A DNA stretch of 64,000 nt from Eisenbergiella porci (GCF_009696275.1 NZ_VUMI01000022.1:26231-90230), one strand, 5' to 3'. Shown: positions 17,044 through 25,914, counted from the stretch's first letter. Notes: a model not told the origin generated them from the letters alone. Translations and numbers: made by a program.

Positions 17044-17125
17044 CTCATCAGCTCCTTTTAACTTCCGCAGGCGGCGGAAACAATCTGCCAGGCCAAGGGA
17101 ACTTTTTCTTCTACTTCATCTGTCG

Positions 17126-17177
17126 TACTATGTCTGTCGTAGTAATTACAGTATAGCAGGTAATCTGTGGATGTCAA
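17126..17177 (-). promoter_or_regulatory. padR promoter and probable operator
   Basis: Minus strand -35 TTGACA (17177-17172), 16-bp spacer, -10 TATACT (17155-17150). Just downstream lies an inverted repeat TACTA-N9-TAGTA (17126-17144) that also carries two TGTCGTA direct repeats, fitting PadR autorepression. Confidence 0.75.
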
Positions 17178-17190
17178 TGCTATTTTGTAA

Positions 17191-17228
17191 TAAAAAAACC
17201 GGAAGACTGCAAAAGCGGCAGCTTCCGG
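17191..17228 (-). terminator. Terminator of the CPBP gene
   Basis: Read on the minus strand, CCGGAAG/CTTCCGG plus CTGC/GCAG form an 11-bp stem with one bulge, followed by seven T residues (A-run 17192-17198 on the plus strand). Confidence 0.88.
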
Positions 17229-17274
17229 GGGAATGTTTCAGTATGCGGTTATGCTTCGGCGGCTTATATCGGGG

Positions 17275-18228
17275 TTAATTGCCCCGCCGTTTGCGCCGTC
17301 CTGGTTTTGATGCCTTTCCGGCAGTGGGGATTGAAGATTTTGAGCGCTGCCCTGCGTTGGAATGCATGGATTTCATGCTGCGCTGCCTGCGGCCGGCCGG
17401 CTGTTTTTTGTGTTTTGCAAGCAGTATGACAAGAAGGAGGGAAAGCACATTGGACAGCGCAAGCCGGAATATCTGAAGCTCATCTGTCCCTGTAGCTGTG
17501 ACCACATGCAGGAAGCTTCCGATAACATTATTAAAAAAATGTTGGAAGATACCTGTCCAGAGAGTACCGGTGAGCGTGACGCACAGGCCCCATGCAAAGC
17601 CCGAGATACCGGCGGTGAGGAGATAGCCGGCACCGAAAAGCAGCGCAGAGGGAATTGTCAGGCTGCCCTGCCTGTACCATACAACAACCGTAATCAGATG
17701 CCAGATGCTAAAAAGCAGCGCCTGGAGCAGGTTGGCGTATTTTACGGAAAGGGCGCGGCGGCCCAGCTTGTAGAAAAGCCCTCTGAAAAGGCCTTCCTCC
17801 GCCAGTACATTTATGATATTTCCGGCAATGCAGATAAGGATCGCTGAGACGGTAAGTTTGGTGGCTGTCCGGTTGGTCAGGGAAAAACTGGTGAGGTAAA
17901 AACCAGGCTTGGGAGATTTGCCAAGGATAAGAAGTAGGATGAATTCCACCAGATATGAGGCCGTGAAGGTAATAATACCGATGGAAAAACCCAGAATCAT
18001 ACCTTTGGTAATACCGCTGCGGCGCAGGCCGATGCTTCTCCAGGTGAGTTTCCGGTCTTCCAGACACAGATAAATCATGAGGAGGGCAAAGAGCTTGCAG
18101 AATATATTTTCCGCCAGGAAGGTTTCGTCCGTTTTCAGGACGAGAAATTCGAAATCCATGGCGGCAGAGCACAAAATAAAAACAAACAGAATGTAAAGCA
18201 GCGTATTTTTTTGCTTTTTTGTAAGCAT
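17275..18228 (-). CDS. CPBP family intramembrane metalloprotease
   Basis: A 317-residue membrane protein with about seven hydrophobic segments and the CPBP/Abi motifs: AEEGLFRGLFY (glutamate pair plus FR), FSIWHL, and GIFQHFFNNVIG with the HxxxN catalytic pattern. These proteases are related to CAAX prenyl endopeptidases and in Firmicutes are often tied to bacteriocin immunity or signalling. The tail (residues 268-317) is a highly basic Lys/Arg/Ser stretch ending GRRKRRGN, probably cytoplasmic. AGGAGCC precedes the ATG. The leader contains a stable hairpin (18258-18287). Confidence 0.87.
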   Translation of the reverse strand: MLTKKQKNTLLYILFVFILCSAAMDFEFLVLKTDETFLAENIFCKLFALLMIYLCLEDRKLTWRSIGLRRSGITKGMILGFSIGIITFTASYLVEFILLLILGKSPKPGFYLTSFSLTNRTATKLTVSAILICIAGNIINVLAEEGLFRGLFYKLGRRALSVKYANLLQALLFSIWHLITVVVWYRQGSLTIPSALLFGAGYLLTAGISGFAWGLCVTLTGTLWTGIFQHFFNNVIGSFLHVVTATGTDELQIFRLALSNVLSLLLVILLAKHKKQPAGRRQRSMKSMHSNAGQRSKSSIPTAGKASKPGRRKRRGN

Positions 18229-18369
18229 TAAGGCTCCTGTTCCGACACTTCCGGCAGGTTTTTATCCGATGATAAACACCTGCGAGCATATCTTCTGTAA
18301 TAAGCGTCACTTTACTGCACATTTTCACTCCTTCCATGAGGAAAAGGAGGAACGCAGCAGTTTCCTTTG

Positions 18370-18399
18370 GAGAAAAGTGGCTCAAGGGCCGCTTTTCTC
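18370..18399. terminator. Bidirectional hairpin terminator
   Basis: GAGAAAAGTGGC (18370-18381) pairs with GCCGCTTTTCTC (18388-18399). Both strands present a GC stem followed by TTTTCTC. It separates the CPBP gene from the decayed gene to its right. Confidence 0.6.
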
Positions 18400-18456
18400 T
18401 TATTGTAAAGGGCAGTGGGGGAAAAATCAAGAGAAGATGCTGGCAGGCGTCAGTTG

Positions 18457-19323
18457 TTACGGATGTTCAGGCAGATTGGCGTGCAGAATTTCAAGTACCT
18501 TATCCATACATGCGGCGGCCTCCCTTATTTTTGCGGCAATTTTGCCGCGCCTGGTTTTGTCCTGGAGGTTGGGGAGAGTGACATTAAAGCCTCCACCCAG
18601 GGCTTCCAAATCATTTCCGTTGTCGTTATTCCAGTTCCGCCGTGCGCCTGTACTGTCTGCCGATATCCTCGAGGAAGGCAAAATCAGGATTCAGTTCCCG
18701 CGCTCTGTCCAGAAAGGTAAAAACACAGCTGCCATTAGTCGCCATGTTGCAGATATTGCTGATATGGGAATCCCAGCCGTCCTCAAAGCTTTCAAGGCTC
18801 ATAGCGTCGAATTTTCCGCTTTCTATGCTCTCAGCCCAGGCGCGGAAGGCTTCCGGGCCAAAACAGAACCCGTCCGTTTTTACGGTGAGCAGCCGGGGCA
18901 TATCGATAATAATGTTCCTGTAGATCTGCGCCAAATCCACTGTGCGCTTCTTTTCACCGATAAACAGCCAGCCCTGGCCGGCATAGGTCGCTGTCTGTTG
19001 TTCATCGATTGCCTGTTGTGCGGGAATCCGTTCAGGCTCCGTTTTATCACCCAAAAAATAAAGCAGGGTTCTGCCGTATTCCTCATAACCTGCATAAATA
19101 CCCCAGGGAGCGTCCCCGCCAAAACGGGTGATGGCAATGACGGGTACGCCTTTGTCAATATAGGCCATAAGCGTCTGCAGATACATTTCCCTGTTGGAAC
19201 AAAGCTGTTCCAGGCTTACAAAGGTGGAGGCATAGCCGCACTTTTCAAAAATTCCCTGAAAATAGCTGCCGCCCATGCTGTTGAACATACAGGAGGATAC
19301 GGCCTCTCCCATATATTTTTCAT
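18457..19323 (-). pseudogene. Decayed BtrH-like peptide transferase/peptidase homologue
   Basis: The main frame (19312 to 18626, 228 codons) has GVPVIAITRFGGDAPWGIY, the Trp/Phe-rich core and DSHISNICNMATNG, resembling the BtrH N-terminal/DUF4872 class of papain-like proteins. It stops after RRTAELE, while another frame immediately continues WNNDNGNDLEALGGGFNV and runs to 18457, so a frameshift disrupts the conserved end. At the 5' end, an ATG at 19323 (MKN-) and the coding frame are also out of register, and no ribosome site is visible. Family naming is tentative; decay is clear. Confidence 0.6.
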
Positions 19324-19344
19324 AAGAAGAACAGAGGGAAAAAA

Positions 19345-20045
19345 ATGGAGAAGGAAAAGATTCTGGAAATATTGAATGAGCATTATCCCGTGTGTTTTGA
19401 CAGTCTGGAGTTTGTACGGGACAGCGGCAGTATGGCTTATGCTGTATTTTCCGGCAGGGATAAGTATTTCCTGCGGATTACGAAACCAGCGTTTTTTGAT
19501 ACGGTGCATAAATCACTGGAGATTCATGTATTTCTGATGAAACAGGGATTTTCCGTGCCGCCGGTTATTTTTACCCGAGATGGCTCACCTCGTGTCCATA
19601 CGAGTGAAGAAGACGGAGAGCATCTTTATATTCTGTATGAGTTCATAGAAGGCAAAGAAGTGGATACAGAACAGGATGCGGAGGCAATTGGTGCTTTGCT
19701 GGGGAAATTTCACAGCGCGAAAGGCGTATCCCAGGGTTGAAGAGGTTTTCCCATGTATGATCCGGTATTAATCTGTAATATGACCGATTATTTTGAGTTT
19801 CAGGAGAACGGCTATGAGAAATCCCGTGAGGTGTTTGCCCGTTTTCTGCCTGCGTATTTAAAATATAGTGAACTTATGCCGGAGGAGGCGGCATTTTATG
19901 ATCTGATCGCACTTTACCATTTTGCCCTGCAGGACACGATTGTTGAAGTATTCGGCATGGACTGTGTGGATGATGAATTTTTCGACTGCCAGTTGGAGAG
20001 CTGTATAAATGGCGGGAGCAATGTGAGAAATGTGGATGGAACTGA
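19345..20045 (+). pseudogene. Decayed aminoglycoside phosphotransferase (APH)-family kinase
   Basis: The first fragment (19345-19740) is an APH N-lobe: FLRITKP with the ATP-site Lys, HLYILYEFIEGKEV hinge and ALLGKFHSA. The second (in another frame from about 19750) is the C-terminal part: MYDPVLICNMTDYFEF, FYDLIALYHFALQ, DCVDDEFFDCQLE, then a further shift to LYKWREQCEKCGWN and a stop at 20043. The segment between, which should hold the catalytic HGD...N and metal-binding DFD motifs, is absent. It has at least two frameshifts and a deletion and cannot be an active kinase. Confidence 0.75.
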
Positions 20046-20048
20046 TAT

Positions 20049-20087
20049 AAAAGGGAACCTGCGGCGGAAAGGCCGGGGTTCCCTTTT
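20049..20087 (+). terminator. Terminator hairpin
   Basis: AAAAGGGAACC (20049-20059) pairs with GGTTCCCTTTT (20077-20087). The A/T ends allow bidirectional use between the decayed kinase and the dehydratase gene. Confidence 0.7.
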
Positions 20088-20115
20088 GACAGCCCGTAAA
20101 CTTAAGCGGAGAGGT

Positions 20116-21837
20116 TTACTCCATGTAGCCGCCCTTCATGGGTGAAACCGCATGTTCGGAGTAAATTTTCAGCACTCCTTTTTTATATTTCGGCTCCCTG
20201 GGCTTCAGGTTAGCTCTTCGTTCTTCCAGAATTTTATCTATTTCCTCTGGAGGAAGCTCCCGGCCCTTGACGCCGATGATCTCCAGCACACGGGCCGGAA
20301 TGTCAATACGTATCAGGTCATCCTCTTCCACAAGGGCAATCGGTCCGCCGTCAGCGGCTTCCGGAGAAACATGGCCGATGGCAGGGCCTTTGGAGGCGCC
20401 TGAAAATCTGCCGTCTGTAATCAGTGCAATGGATTTGCCAAGCCCCGGATCGGAAGAAATAGCTTCCGTAGTATAGAACATTTCCGGCATCCCTGCTCCC
20501 TTAGGCCCTTCGTAACGGATAAAGACCGCATCTCCGGGACGGATTTTCCGGGATAAAACAGCGGCGATGGCATCCTCCTCACAGTCAAAGGGGCGGGCTT
20601 TAAGAACTGCCTGAAACATTTCGGCAGGTACGGCGGAGTGTTTTACAACAGAGCCCTCCGGGGCGAGGTTGCCGCGGAGAATGGCAACGGTTCCGTCCGA
20701 ACCGATGGGATTATCAAAGGGGCGTATGACGTCCGTACGCTTCAGCCCCCATTTTTCCAGGGATACGCTGCATTTTTCATAGAAACCGTTCTGCTTCAGC
20801 TCCTCCAGGTTTTCTCCCAGGGTTTTTCCCGTGACCGTCATGACATCCAGATGAAGCATGGATTTTATTTCCTCCATGACGGCAGGCACGCCGCCTGCAT
20901 AATAGAAAAACTGTGCGGGCCATTTGCCTGCGGGGCGGATATCCAGGAGATAGTGGGCGCCGCGGTGCATCCGGTCAAAGGTGTCCGCATCGATTTCCAT
21001 GCCGAGCTCATGGGCCATTGCCGGGATGTGCAGCAGGGAATTGGTGGAGCCGGAAATAGCCGCGTGAACCATGATCGCGTTTTCAAAGGCTTCCATTGTT
21101 ACTATATCACTTACCTTCAGCCCTGCTTTAACCAGTTCCATTACCTGTCTGCCTGCTTTATAGGCCATCTCCTTCAGCTCCGGGCAGGTGGCGGGCATCA
21201 GTGCTGAACCGGGAAGCATCAATCCCAACGCTTCCGCCATAATCTGCATGGTGGAAGCGGTTCCCATAAAGGAGCATGCGCCGCAGGAGGGGCATGCATT
21301 CTGTTTATAATAGGTAAGCTTTTCTTCAGTAATTTCGCCGCGCTGGCACATTGCGGAATAAGCGCCGATTTGTTCCAGAGTAAGCAGGTCGGGTCCGGCT
21401 TCCATGACGCCCCCCGTAATGACGATGGAGGGCATATTAAGCCTTGCCAGCCCCATCAGACAGGCCGGAACGGATTTATCACAGCTGGCGATGAATACAC
21501 CGCCGTCAAAACCAGTGGAATTGCCATGTATTTCAATCATATTGGCAATCATATCCCGGTGGGCGAGGGAATAGTTAATTCCGTCATGCCCCTGGGCGAT
21601 TCCGTCACAGATATCCGTCGTAAAATAACGCGCGCCCCTGCCGCCCGAATCCCGGATCCCTTTCATGGCTTCTCCCACAAAAAGATTAAGATGCGCGCTT
21701 CCCGGATGGCTGTCCCCGAAGGTGCTTTCCACAAGAATCTGCGGCTTATCAAGATCCTCAACCGTCCAACCCATGCCGATTTTCAGTGGATCGTTTTCCG
21801 GGGCCAGTGCCCTGACCCGCTGACTATTCAATTCCAT
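20116..21837 (-). CDS. IlvD/Edd family dehydratase, probably a sugar-acid dehydratase (YjhG/YagF-like)
   Basis: A 573-residue IlvD/Edd enzyme that removes water from a 2,3-dihydroxy acid using an Fe-S cluster. Visible blocks: DICDGIAQGHDGINY (Cys77), SCDKSVPACLMGL (Cys119) and ACPSCGACSFMGTASTMQ (Cys182/185/188). Where dihydroxy-acid dehydratase has a cluster Cys in its TPCN motif, this protein has GDSHPGSAHL, as in the xylonate/galactonate-type YjhG group. With a FadR-type regulator directly upstream and no ilv genes nearby, sugar-acid breakdown is more likely than branched-chain amino acid synthesis (inference). GGAGGG site before the ATG. Confidence 0.82.
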   Translation of the reverse strand: MELNSQRVRALAPENDPLKIGMGWTVEDLDKPQILVESTFGDSHPGSAHLNLFVGEAMKGIRDSGGRGARYFTTDICDGIAQGHDGINYSLAHRDMIANMIEIHGNSTGFDGGVFIASCDKSVPACLMGLARLNMPSIVITGGVMEAGPDLLTLEQIGAYSAMCQRGEITEEKLTYYKQNACPSCGACSFMGTASTMQIMAEALGLMLPGSALMPATCPELKEMAYKAGRQVMELVKAGLKVSDIVTMEAFENAIMVHAAISGSTNSLLHIPAMAHELGMEIDADTFDRMHRGAHYLLDIRPAGKWPAQFFYYAGGVPAVMEEIKSMLHLDVMTVTGKTLGENLEELKQNGFYEKCSVSLEKWGLKRTDVIRPFDNPIGSDGTVAILRGNLAPEGSVVKHSAVPAEMFQAVLKARPFDCEEDAIAAVLSRKIRPGDAVFIRYEGPKGAGMPEMFYTTEAISSDPGLGKSIALITDGRFSGASKGPAIGHVSPEAADGGPIALVEEDDLIRIDIPARVLEIIGVKGRELPPEEIDKILEERRANLKPREPKYKKGVLKIYSEHAVSPMKGGYME

Positions 21838-21847
21838 TTGTCAATCC

Positions 21848-21977
21848 CTCCTTGTTTTGCGGAGCAAAATGCGAGCCCTCTGGCGAGCAGAGGGATTTTC
21901 CTCCTTGTTTTGCGGAGCAAAATGCGAGCCCTCTGGCGAGCAGAGGGATTTTCCTCCTTGTTTTGCGGAGCAAAATA
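21848..21977. repeat. 53-bp tandem stem-loop repeat (about 2.4 copies)
   Basis: The unit, starting CTCCTTGTTTTGCGGAGC, repeats exactly every 53 bp at 21848, 21901 and 21954, the third copy ending after 24 bases. Each unit folds into two hairpins: TTTTGC/GCAAAA and CCCTCTG/CAGAGGG. It lies in the gntR-dehydratase intergenic space, right beside the dehydratase ribosome site. A diverged single copy is at 13946. Confidence 0.9.
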
Positions 21978-21984
21978 TAAATCA

Positions 21985-22734
21985 TCAGATGTCTTTTGCT
22001 TTATCCCTATGGTTTGGGTGGGCCAGGGCAGGAGCTTCCTGTTCTTTTATCAATTGCTTTATCATATCCCGGTTATAAATCATATGCATCGGCATCGCTG
22101 TTTTGGCGCCGATGGAATCATGTTCTGCAATGGCATCCGTAATGGCGCGGTGGGTCTGGATGGTTTCTTTGGTTAGCCGGCGGTGGGTTACATTGACAAA
22201 CATCAGGACGGCAGTATCAATGATGGGAATGAGCTGCTTTACCACGATATTGCCGGAACATTCTGCAAAGCAGGTATGAAAAGCAATATCCTCGTCAATG
22301 TAGCTTTCTTCCCTGGCAATTCGTCTTTCGATGAGGCGGCACAGGCTGTCCAGCTTTTCTACGTCTGCGGGACGGGCTTTAAGGGCGGCCATTTCTGCAA
22401 TTCCCGGTTCCAGTATAATCCGTACATAAGCCAAATCCAGGGCGAGTGCCATTTTATCCTCTGCTTTTCTCAGTCCCAGCGGCTCCAGGTCTGCGGGAGT
22501 GGTTGAAACTACATAGGTTCCCGAACCTCTTCTCACTTCCAGAATACCACGGGAAACAAGCAGCTTTACCGCCTCCCGGACAGTGCTTCGCCCCACGCCG
22601 AATTTCCGGCCCAGTTCAAATTCATTGGGAAGGCGCGCACCGACAGGCAGAGGGGTGTTTAGTATAAACTGATAGATTTGTTCCTGGACCTGCTCCGCAA
22701 GCAGGGCATGTTTCAGGTTGGAAAAACCGTCCAT
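21985..22734 (-). CDS. GntR family (FadR/FCD-type) transcriptional regulator
   Basis: About 249 residues. N-terminal winged helix (ARLPNEFELGRKFGVGRSTVREAVKLLVSRGILEVRRGSGTYV) and C-terminal all-helical FCD ligand domain with metal-binding residues (RIILEPGIAEMAA, DIAFHTCFAECSGN, HRAITDAIAEHD). FCD regulators usually sense sugar acids or other organic acids, which suits the adjacent IlvD/Edd dehydratase. The Met at 22734 follows a GGAG site; the upstream 43 codons look noncoding. Forms an operon with the dehydratase gene, separated by the tandem repeat. Confidence 0.9.
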   Translation of the reverse strand: MDGFSNLKHALLAEQVQEQIYQFILNTPLPVGARLPNEFELGRKFGVGRSTVREAVKLLVSRGILEVRRGSGTYVVSTTPADLEPLGLRKAEDKMALALDLAYVRIILEPGIAEMAALKARPADVEKLDSLCRLIERRIAREESYIDEDIAFHTCFAECSGNIVVKQLIPIIDTAVLMFVNVTHRRLTKETIQTHRAITDAIAEHDSIGAKTAMPMHMIYNRDMIKQLIKEQEAPALAHPNHRDKAKDI

Positions 22735-22943
22735 ATTTTTTCTCCATAAGAAGGGAAGCGGGCAGATGCCGCCGCCAGCTATCCGCTGTGCGGCAAAACC
22801 TCCAAGTTGCGTCCTGCCGGCATTCCCGTTATAATAAATAGTATAGCAGCCATTTTGCAGCAACGGGAGCTTCGGGAGATTCTGAAGCCCGTTATTTCAT
22901 GATAACACAGATGAAGAAAACAGTCAGCAGGGGGAAAACACCG

Positions 22944-23570
22944 ATGACAAAAAAAGAGAAGCTACAGCATATATTGGAGACTCTGGATAAGATTTATGGT
23001 ACTACAAAAGACGGGTTTTATCATAATCAGGACTGGCAGCTGCTGACAGCGATAATGCTCAGCGCCCAGAGCACGGATAAACAGGTGGATGAGGCCCTTC
23101 CCGATCTGTTTGGAAGATTCCGGACGGCGGAGGAAGTGGCACAGGCCCCGGTGGAAGAGATAGAGGAATATATCCGGTCAGTGGGGCTTTATAAAAATAA
23201 GGCGAAAAACATGAAAAAATGTTGTGAACAGCTTGTAAAAGATTATGGCGGGAAAGTTCCGGATAAGCTGGAAGAAGTGCTGAAGCTGGCCGGCGTGGGA
23301 AGAAAGACGGCCACGCTTTTTCTCGCGGATGCTTATGGGATTCCCGGGGTTACGGTGGATACCCATGTATTTCGGATTTCCCATAGGCTGGGATGGGCAA
23401 AAGGGAAAAACCCCCAGCAGACGGAACAGGAATTGATGAAGGTTCTGCCCAAGGATCACTGGAACCGGATTAATTTTCAGCTGATTTATCTGGGAAGGGA
23501 GATCTGTACAGCGCGTAATGCCAAATGTACACAATGTCCGCTTCAGGAATGGTGCGAGAAAAATTTGTGA
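22944..23570 (+). CDS. nth: Endonuclease III
   Basis: A 208-residue base-excision-repair glycosylase/AP lyase. Helix-hairpin-helix with catalytic Lys in LAGVGRKTATLF, catalytic Asp in VTVDTHVFRISHRLG, and the C-terminal [4Fe-4S] ligands C-x6-C-x2-C-x5-C (CTARNAKCTQCPLQEWC). It removes oxidised pyrimidines from DNA. Start 22944 chosen for an AGGGGGA site and the usual family N-terminus. Divergent from the GntR gene. Confidence 0.95.
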   Translation: MTKKEKLQHILETLDKIYGTTKDGFYHNQDWQLLTAIMLSAQSTDKQVDEALPDLFGRFRTAEEVAQAPVEEIEEYIRSVGLYKNKAKNMKKCCEQLVKDYGGKVPDKLEEVLKLAGVGRKTATLFLADAYGIPGVTVDTHVFRISHRLGWAKGKNPQQTEQELMKVLPKDHWNRINFQLIYLGREICTARNAKCTQCPLQEWCEKNL

Positions 23571-23864
23571 TAAAATAGATGAACTGGTAAAGTGGGTTAA
23601 TGATCAGAGAAAAAAGTGATGATTGAATTAACAGCTTCCCTGTAGAATGTTTTTGCAGCTCTTGCGGAAAAGACCGGGGTAGACGGAACTGCTTTTATTC
23701 CAGCGTCTGCTGAGGCATGAGATGATTCATTTGAAGCATGAAAAAGGACGAACTAAAATTCTGAAAGGAAGCGTTTGTAACATTCCTGAATTACTTTCTT
23801 ATGGTCAGCGCGGTAGATGCGTTGACCTGCTGAACAGTTATTATAAATTCATATATTCTTATAT
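23571..23864. other. Intergenic stretch without a recognisable gene
   Basis: No supported ORF. On the plus strand a short open stretch (about 23648-23718) reads VFAALAEKTGVDGTAFIPAS before stops, which may be an eroded gene fragment; I cannot name it. An AT-rich segment follows up to the terminator. Confidence 0.3.
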
Positions 23865-23901
23865 AAAAAGACGTTGGCTGATAAACGGCCAACGTCTTTT
23901 T
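23865..23901. terminator. Strong bidirectional terminator
   Basis: AAAAAGACGTTGGC and GCCAACGTCTTTTT pair perfectly (14 bp) around a 9-base loop. Both strands give a GC-containing stem with a five-T tail. Separates nth from the RelA/SpoT gene. Confidence 0.92.
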
Positions 23902-23937
23902 CCTGCAATTTTCCAGGACATTATAAAAAACAACTGC

Positions 23938-25179
23938 TTATGTATTCCCGGAAGCCGCCAGCTGGGAAAGGATTTCCCGCACATCGTCACCCATTTTTAT
24001 AAGGGCGGCCATATCGGGAATTTCTATTCCATGGACGAGGACATTCCGGGCGTTCCGCAACGCAACCACCCGGTCCAGGTTTTCCTTGGAAAGTACCTTC
24101 ATCCGTTTCAGGCTGTTCACATTAAAGGTGCCTCTTGCCTTGGGATTGCTTTTCAGGGTCAGCCTGCCGAGAATGGTTTCCAGGCTAATCCATGGCTTCA
24201 TGAAGTATTCCATGGCCTGGTACTGCTCTTTGCTCAGCTTTTCTCCGGGGGCGCGAAGCTCCATGTAAAGATGATAGCGTTTTTCATTGCCGCAGATGAT
24301 TTGGTCGGAGAGCTGTTCTGAGATGGTCCGCTTGTCGTTGACAAGCTTTGTGGACTTCAGAATCGGTTCAAGCTCTTTGGCGTTGGCTATTTTCAGCCGT
24401 CCCATCAGACGCAGAAGCAGTTCTACATTTCCCATGCGCGGTTCGATATCCATCCGCTTATACCGGGTGCTCAGATAATTGTAAAGATAAGCCGCCAGAT
24501 CATATTGGTTGTTAAAGGATGTATTTTTACTCTGGATTCGCTCGTTTCCTGCAGCCTGCAGCCGTTCCAGAGCTATCTCGCCGCTGAGGACAAGACCGTT
24601 CAGTTCGTCAAGGATGGCGAGCTCTTCATCGGACAGGGTGCCCTGAAGCGGCTTGTAAACCAAATCATGCTCCACCTCCGACCAGGCATGCATCAGAACG
24701 GACGCTACCTGGATTTCCAGGCGGACAGGGGCATATTTTATCCGGGTTTTATCCAGGGAATCTTCCTTCATGGAAGCCCGGTAATGGGTGGCCCAGTAGC
24801 CGGAAAAACGTTTGTTGTAGGAAGGCTGTTTGGACTGCACTGGGAATTTCTTGGTTTCAGCCACTGTAAACAGGTTGTTGATGACCCGATCCGCTTTGGC
24901 ACGGTCGCCGGGGAAATAGAGGGACACGCGTACGCCGGAAAGGTCGGCGATATCCGCATAGATTTCGCTCATGTTTTTATAGGGAGTTTCCCGTTTTTCA
25001 TTCCGCTGCGTCACCTTGATTTTGAGCCGGCTGGGGCTCTTGGCGCGCGAGGTTACCATGGCGCGGATACCGGAGGAGCGCAGGGCATCCTCCAGCATTT
25101 CGGCGGCAATGCGTCCTGCTGTTTCGTAAAAGTTTATTTTCTTCTTGTAATTTTCTATAAATTGATTTATCAGATCCAT
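23938..25179 (-). CDS. RelA/SpoT-type nucleotide synthetase with a C-terminal HEPN-like motif
   Basis: 413 residues. The N-terminal half has the synthetase motifs of RelA/SpoT proteins: SRAKSPSRLKIKV, IADLSGVRVSLYFPGD, GYWATHYRA, and VRLEIQVASVLMHAWSEVEHDLVYK, including the EIQ and WxxxEH elements. There is no HD hydrolase and no TGS/ACT regulatory part. The C-terminal half (about 230-413) is helical and ends with ALRNARNVLVHG, whose R-N-x3-H (Arg378, His383) fits the R-x4-6-H signature of HEPN ribonucleases/toxins. Likely products are (p)ppGpp or a pyrophosphorylated RNA/nucleotide. Whether it is a stress alarmone enzyme or a toxin/defence protein is open. It follows a disrupted membrane-protein gene in the same direction. 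Confidence 0.8.
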   Translation of the reverse strand: MDLINQFIENYKKKINFYETAGRIAAEMLEDALRSSGIRAMVTSRAKSPSRLKIKVTQRNEKRETPYKNMSEIYADIADLSGVRVSLYFPGDRAKADRVINNLFTVAETKKFPVQSKQPSYNKRFSGYWATHYRASMKEDSLDKTRIKYAPVRLEIQVASVLMHAWSEVEHDLVYKPLQGTLSDEELAILDELNGLVLSGEIALERLQAAGNERIQSKNTSFNNQYDLAAYLYNYLSTRYKRMDIEPRMGNVELLLRLMGRLKIANAKELEPILKSTKLVNDKRTISEQLSDQIICGNEKRYHLYMELRAPGEKLSKEQYQAMEYFMKPWISLETILGRLTLKSNPKARGTFNVNSLKRMKVLSKENLDRVVALRNARNVLVHGIEIPDMAALIKMGDDVREILSQLAASGNT

Positions 25180-25208
25180 ATTGATTGCCTCTTAATTGTG
25201 TCTCACGG

Positions 25209-25706
25209 TCACAGCCAATCCTCATTGGGCAGGGACTGGCCGCCATCGGCATATATGATCGTATTTGCTTTATATTCAAAAATCAAATCGTCATAGTCAG
25301 TGGAATATAAAAACCTTGTTTCATTCAAATCCTCATAAATATCCAGATAAATGCCTTCCTCCACAGAGGTCTCATCCGGGCCGACACTGATGTCGGTGAG
25401 ATCGCAGGGAAGGGTAAGGAATTCTTGACCCCGCCTGCTTTTCCTTTTCTTCCCGGATGCTGCGGAACTGTTCCAGCACATTCTGAAGGATGGAATCCGG
25501 CTTTTTGCTTTCTTCCAGGCGGGAGCTTATAACGGCCGGATTTTCAGTAATCCCCACATTTACGGCGCCGTGCCTGCCCGGCCCTCCGCCGGACTGCAGC
25601 AACAAAATAAGCAGAACTATATTTACAGTCGCCAGGATGCCGATGGCAACAGCGCATATTATTATTTTCCTTTTGGATTTGGAATCATTTTTTCAGTAAT
25701 CATCAT
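25209..25706 (-). pseudogene. Frameshifted membrane-anchored protein gene upstream of the RelA/SpoT-HEPN gene
   Basis: Starting ATGATG at 25706, a Lys-rich N-terminus is thrown out of frame in an A6 run. One frame over gives a clear anchor (KRKIIICAVAIGILATVNIVL) and VNVGITENPAVISSRLEE through EQFRSIREEKEKQAG. At a G4 run the frame shifts again into FLTLPCDLTDISVGPDETSVEEGIY, ending at 25209. Reconstructed, it would be about 160 residues: one transmembrane helix and a small extracytoplasmic domain of no known family. Both lesions are in homopolymers, so phase variation or sequencing error are alternatives to true decay. Confidence 0.55.
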
Positions 25707-25914
25707 AACTATCCCTCATATCAATTTGTTTTTATTATAATGGAGTACGGGCAAATATACAATAAAAAACGAACGGCAGCCTGAACGGTGTCTATACAGA
25801 AATAAATAGCCTGATCTTTAGAGAATCTTAATGGGAAGTGAAGAAAGTTTTATAATTAACAGGTTATGATGGAAACAGATAAAAGAAAACTGTCTGAAAG
25901 GGGAGGATGAGGGA

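Noticed and set aside
18269..19375. Plus-strand ORF of 368 codons across the decayed BtrH-like gene
   Set aside because: The minus strand carries recognisable protein family blocks; the plus-strand product does not look like any family and has no ribosome site.
23648..23718. Short open stretch reading VFAALAEKTGVDGTAF
   Set aside because: Too short, with no start or ribosome site and stops soon after; may be an eroded fragment but cannot be named.
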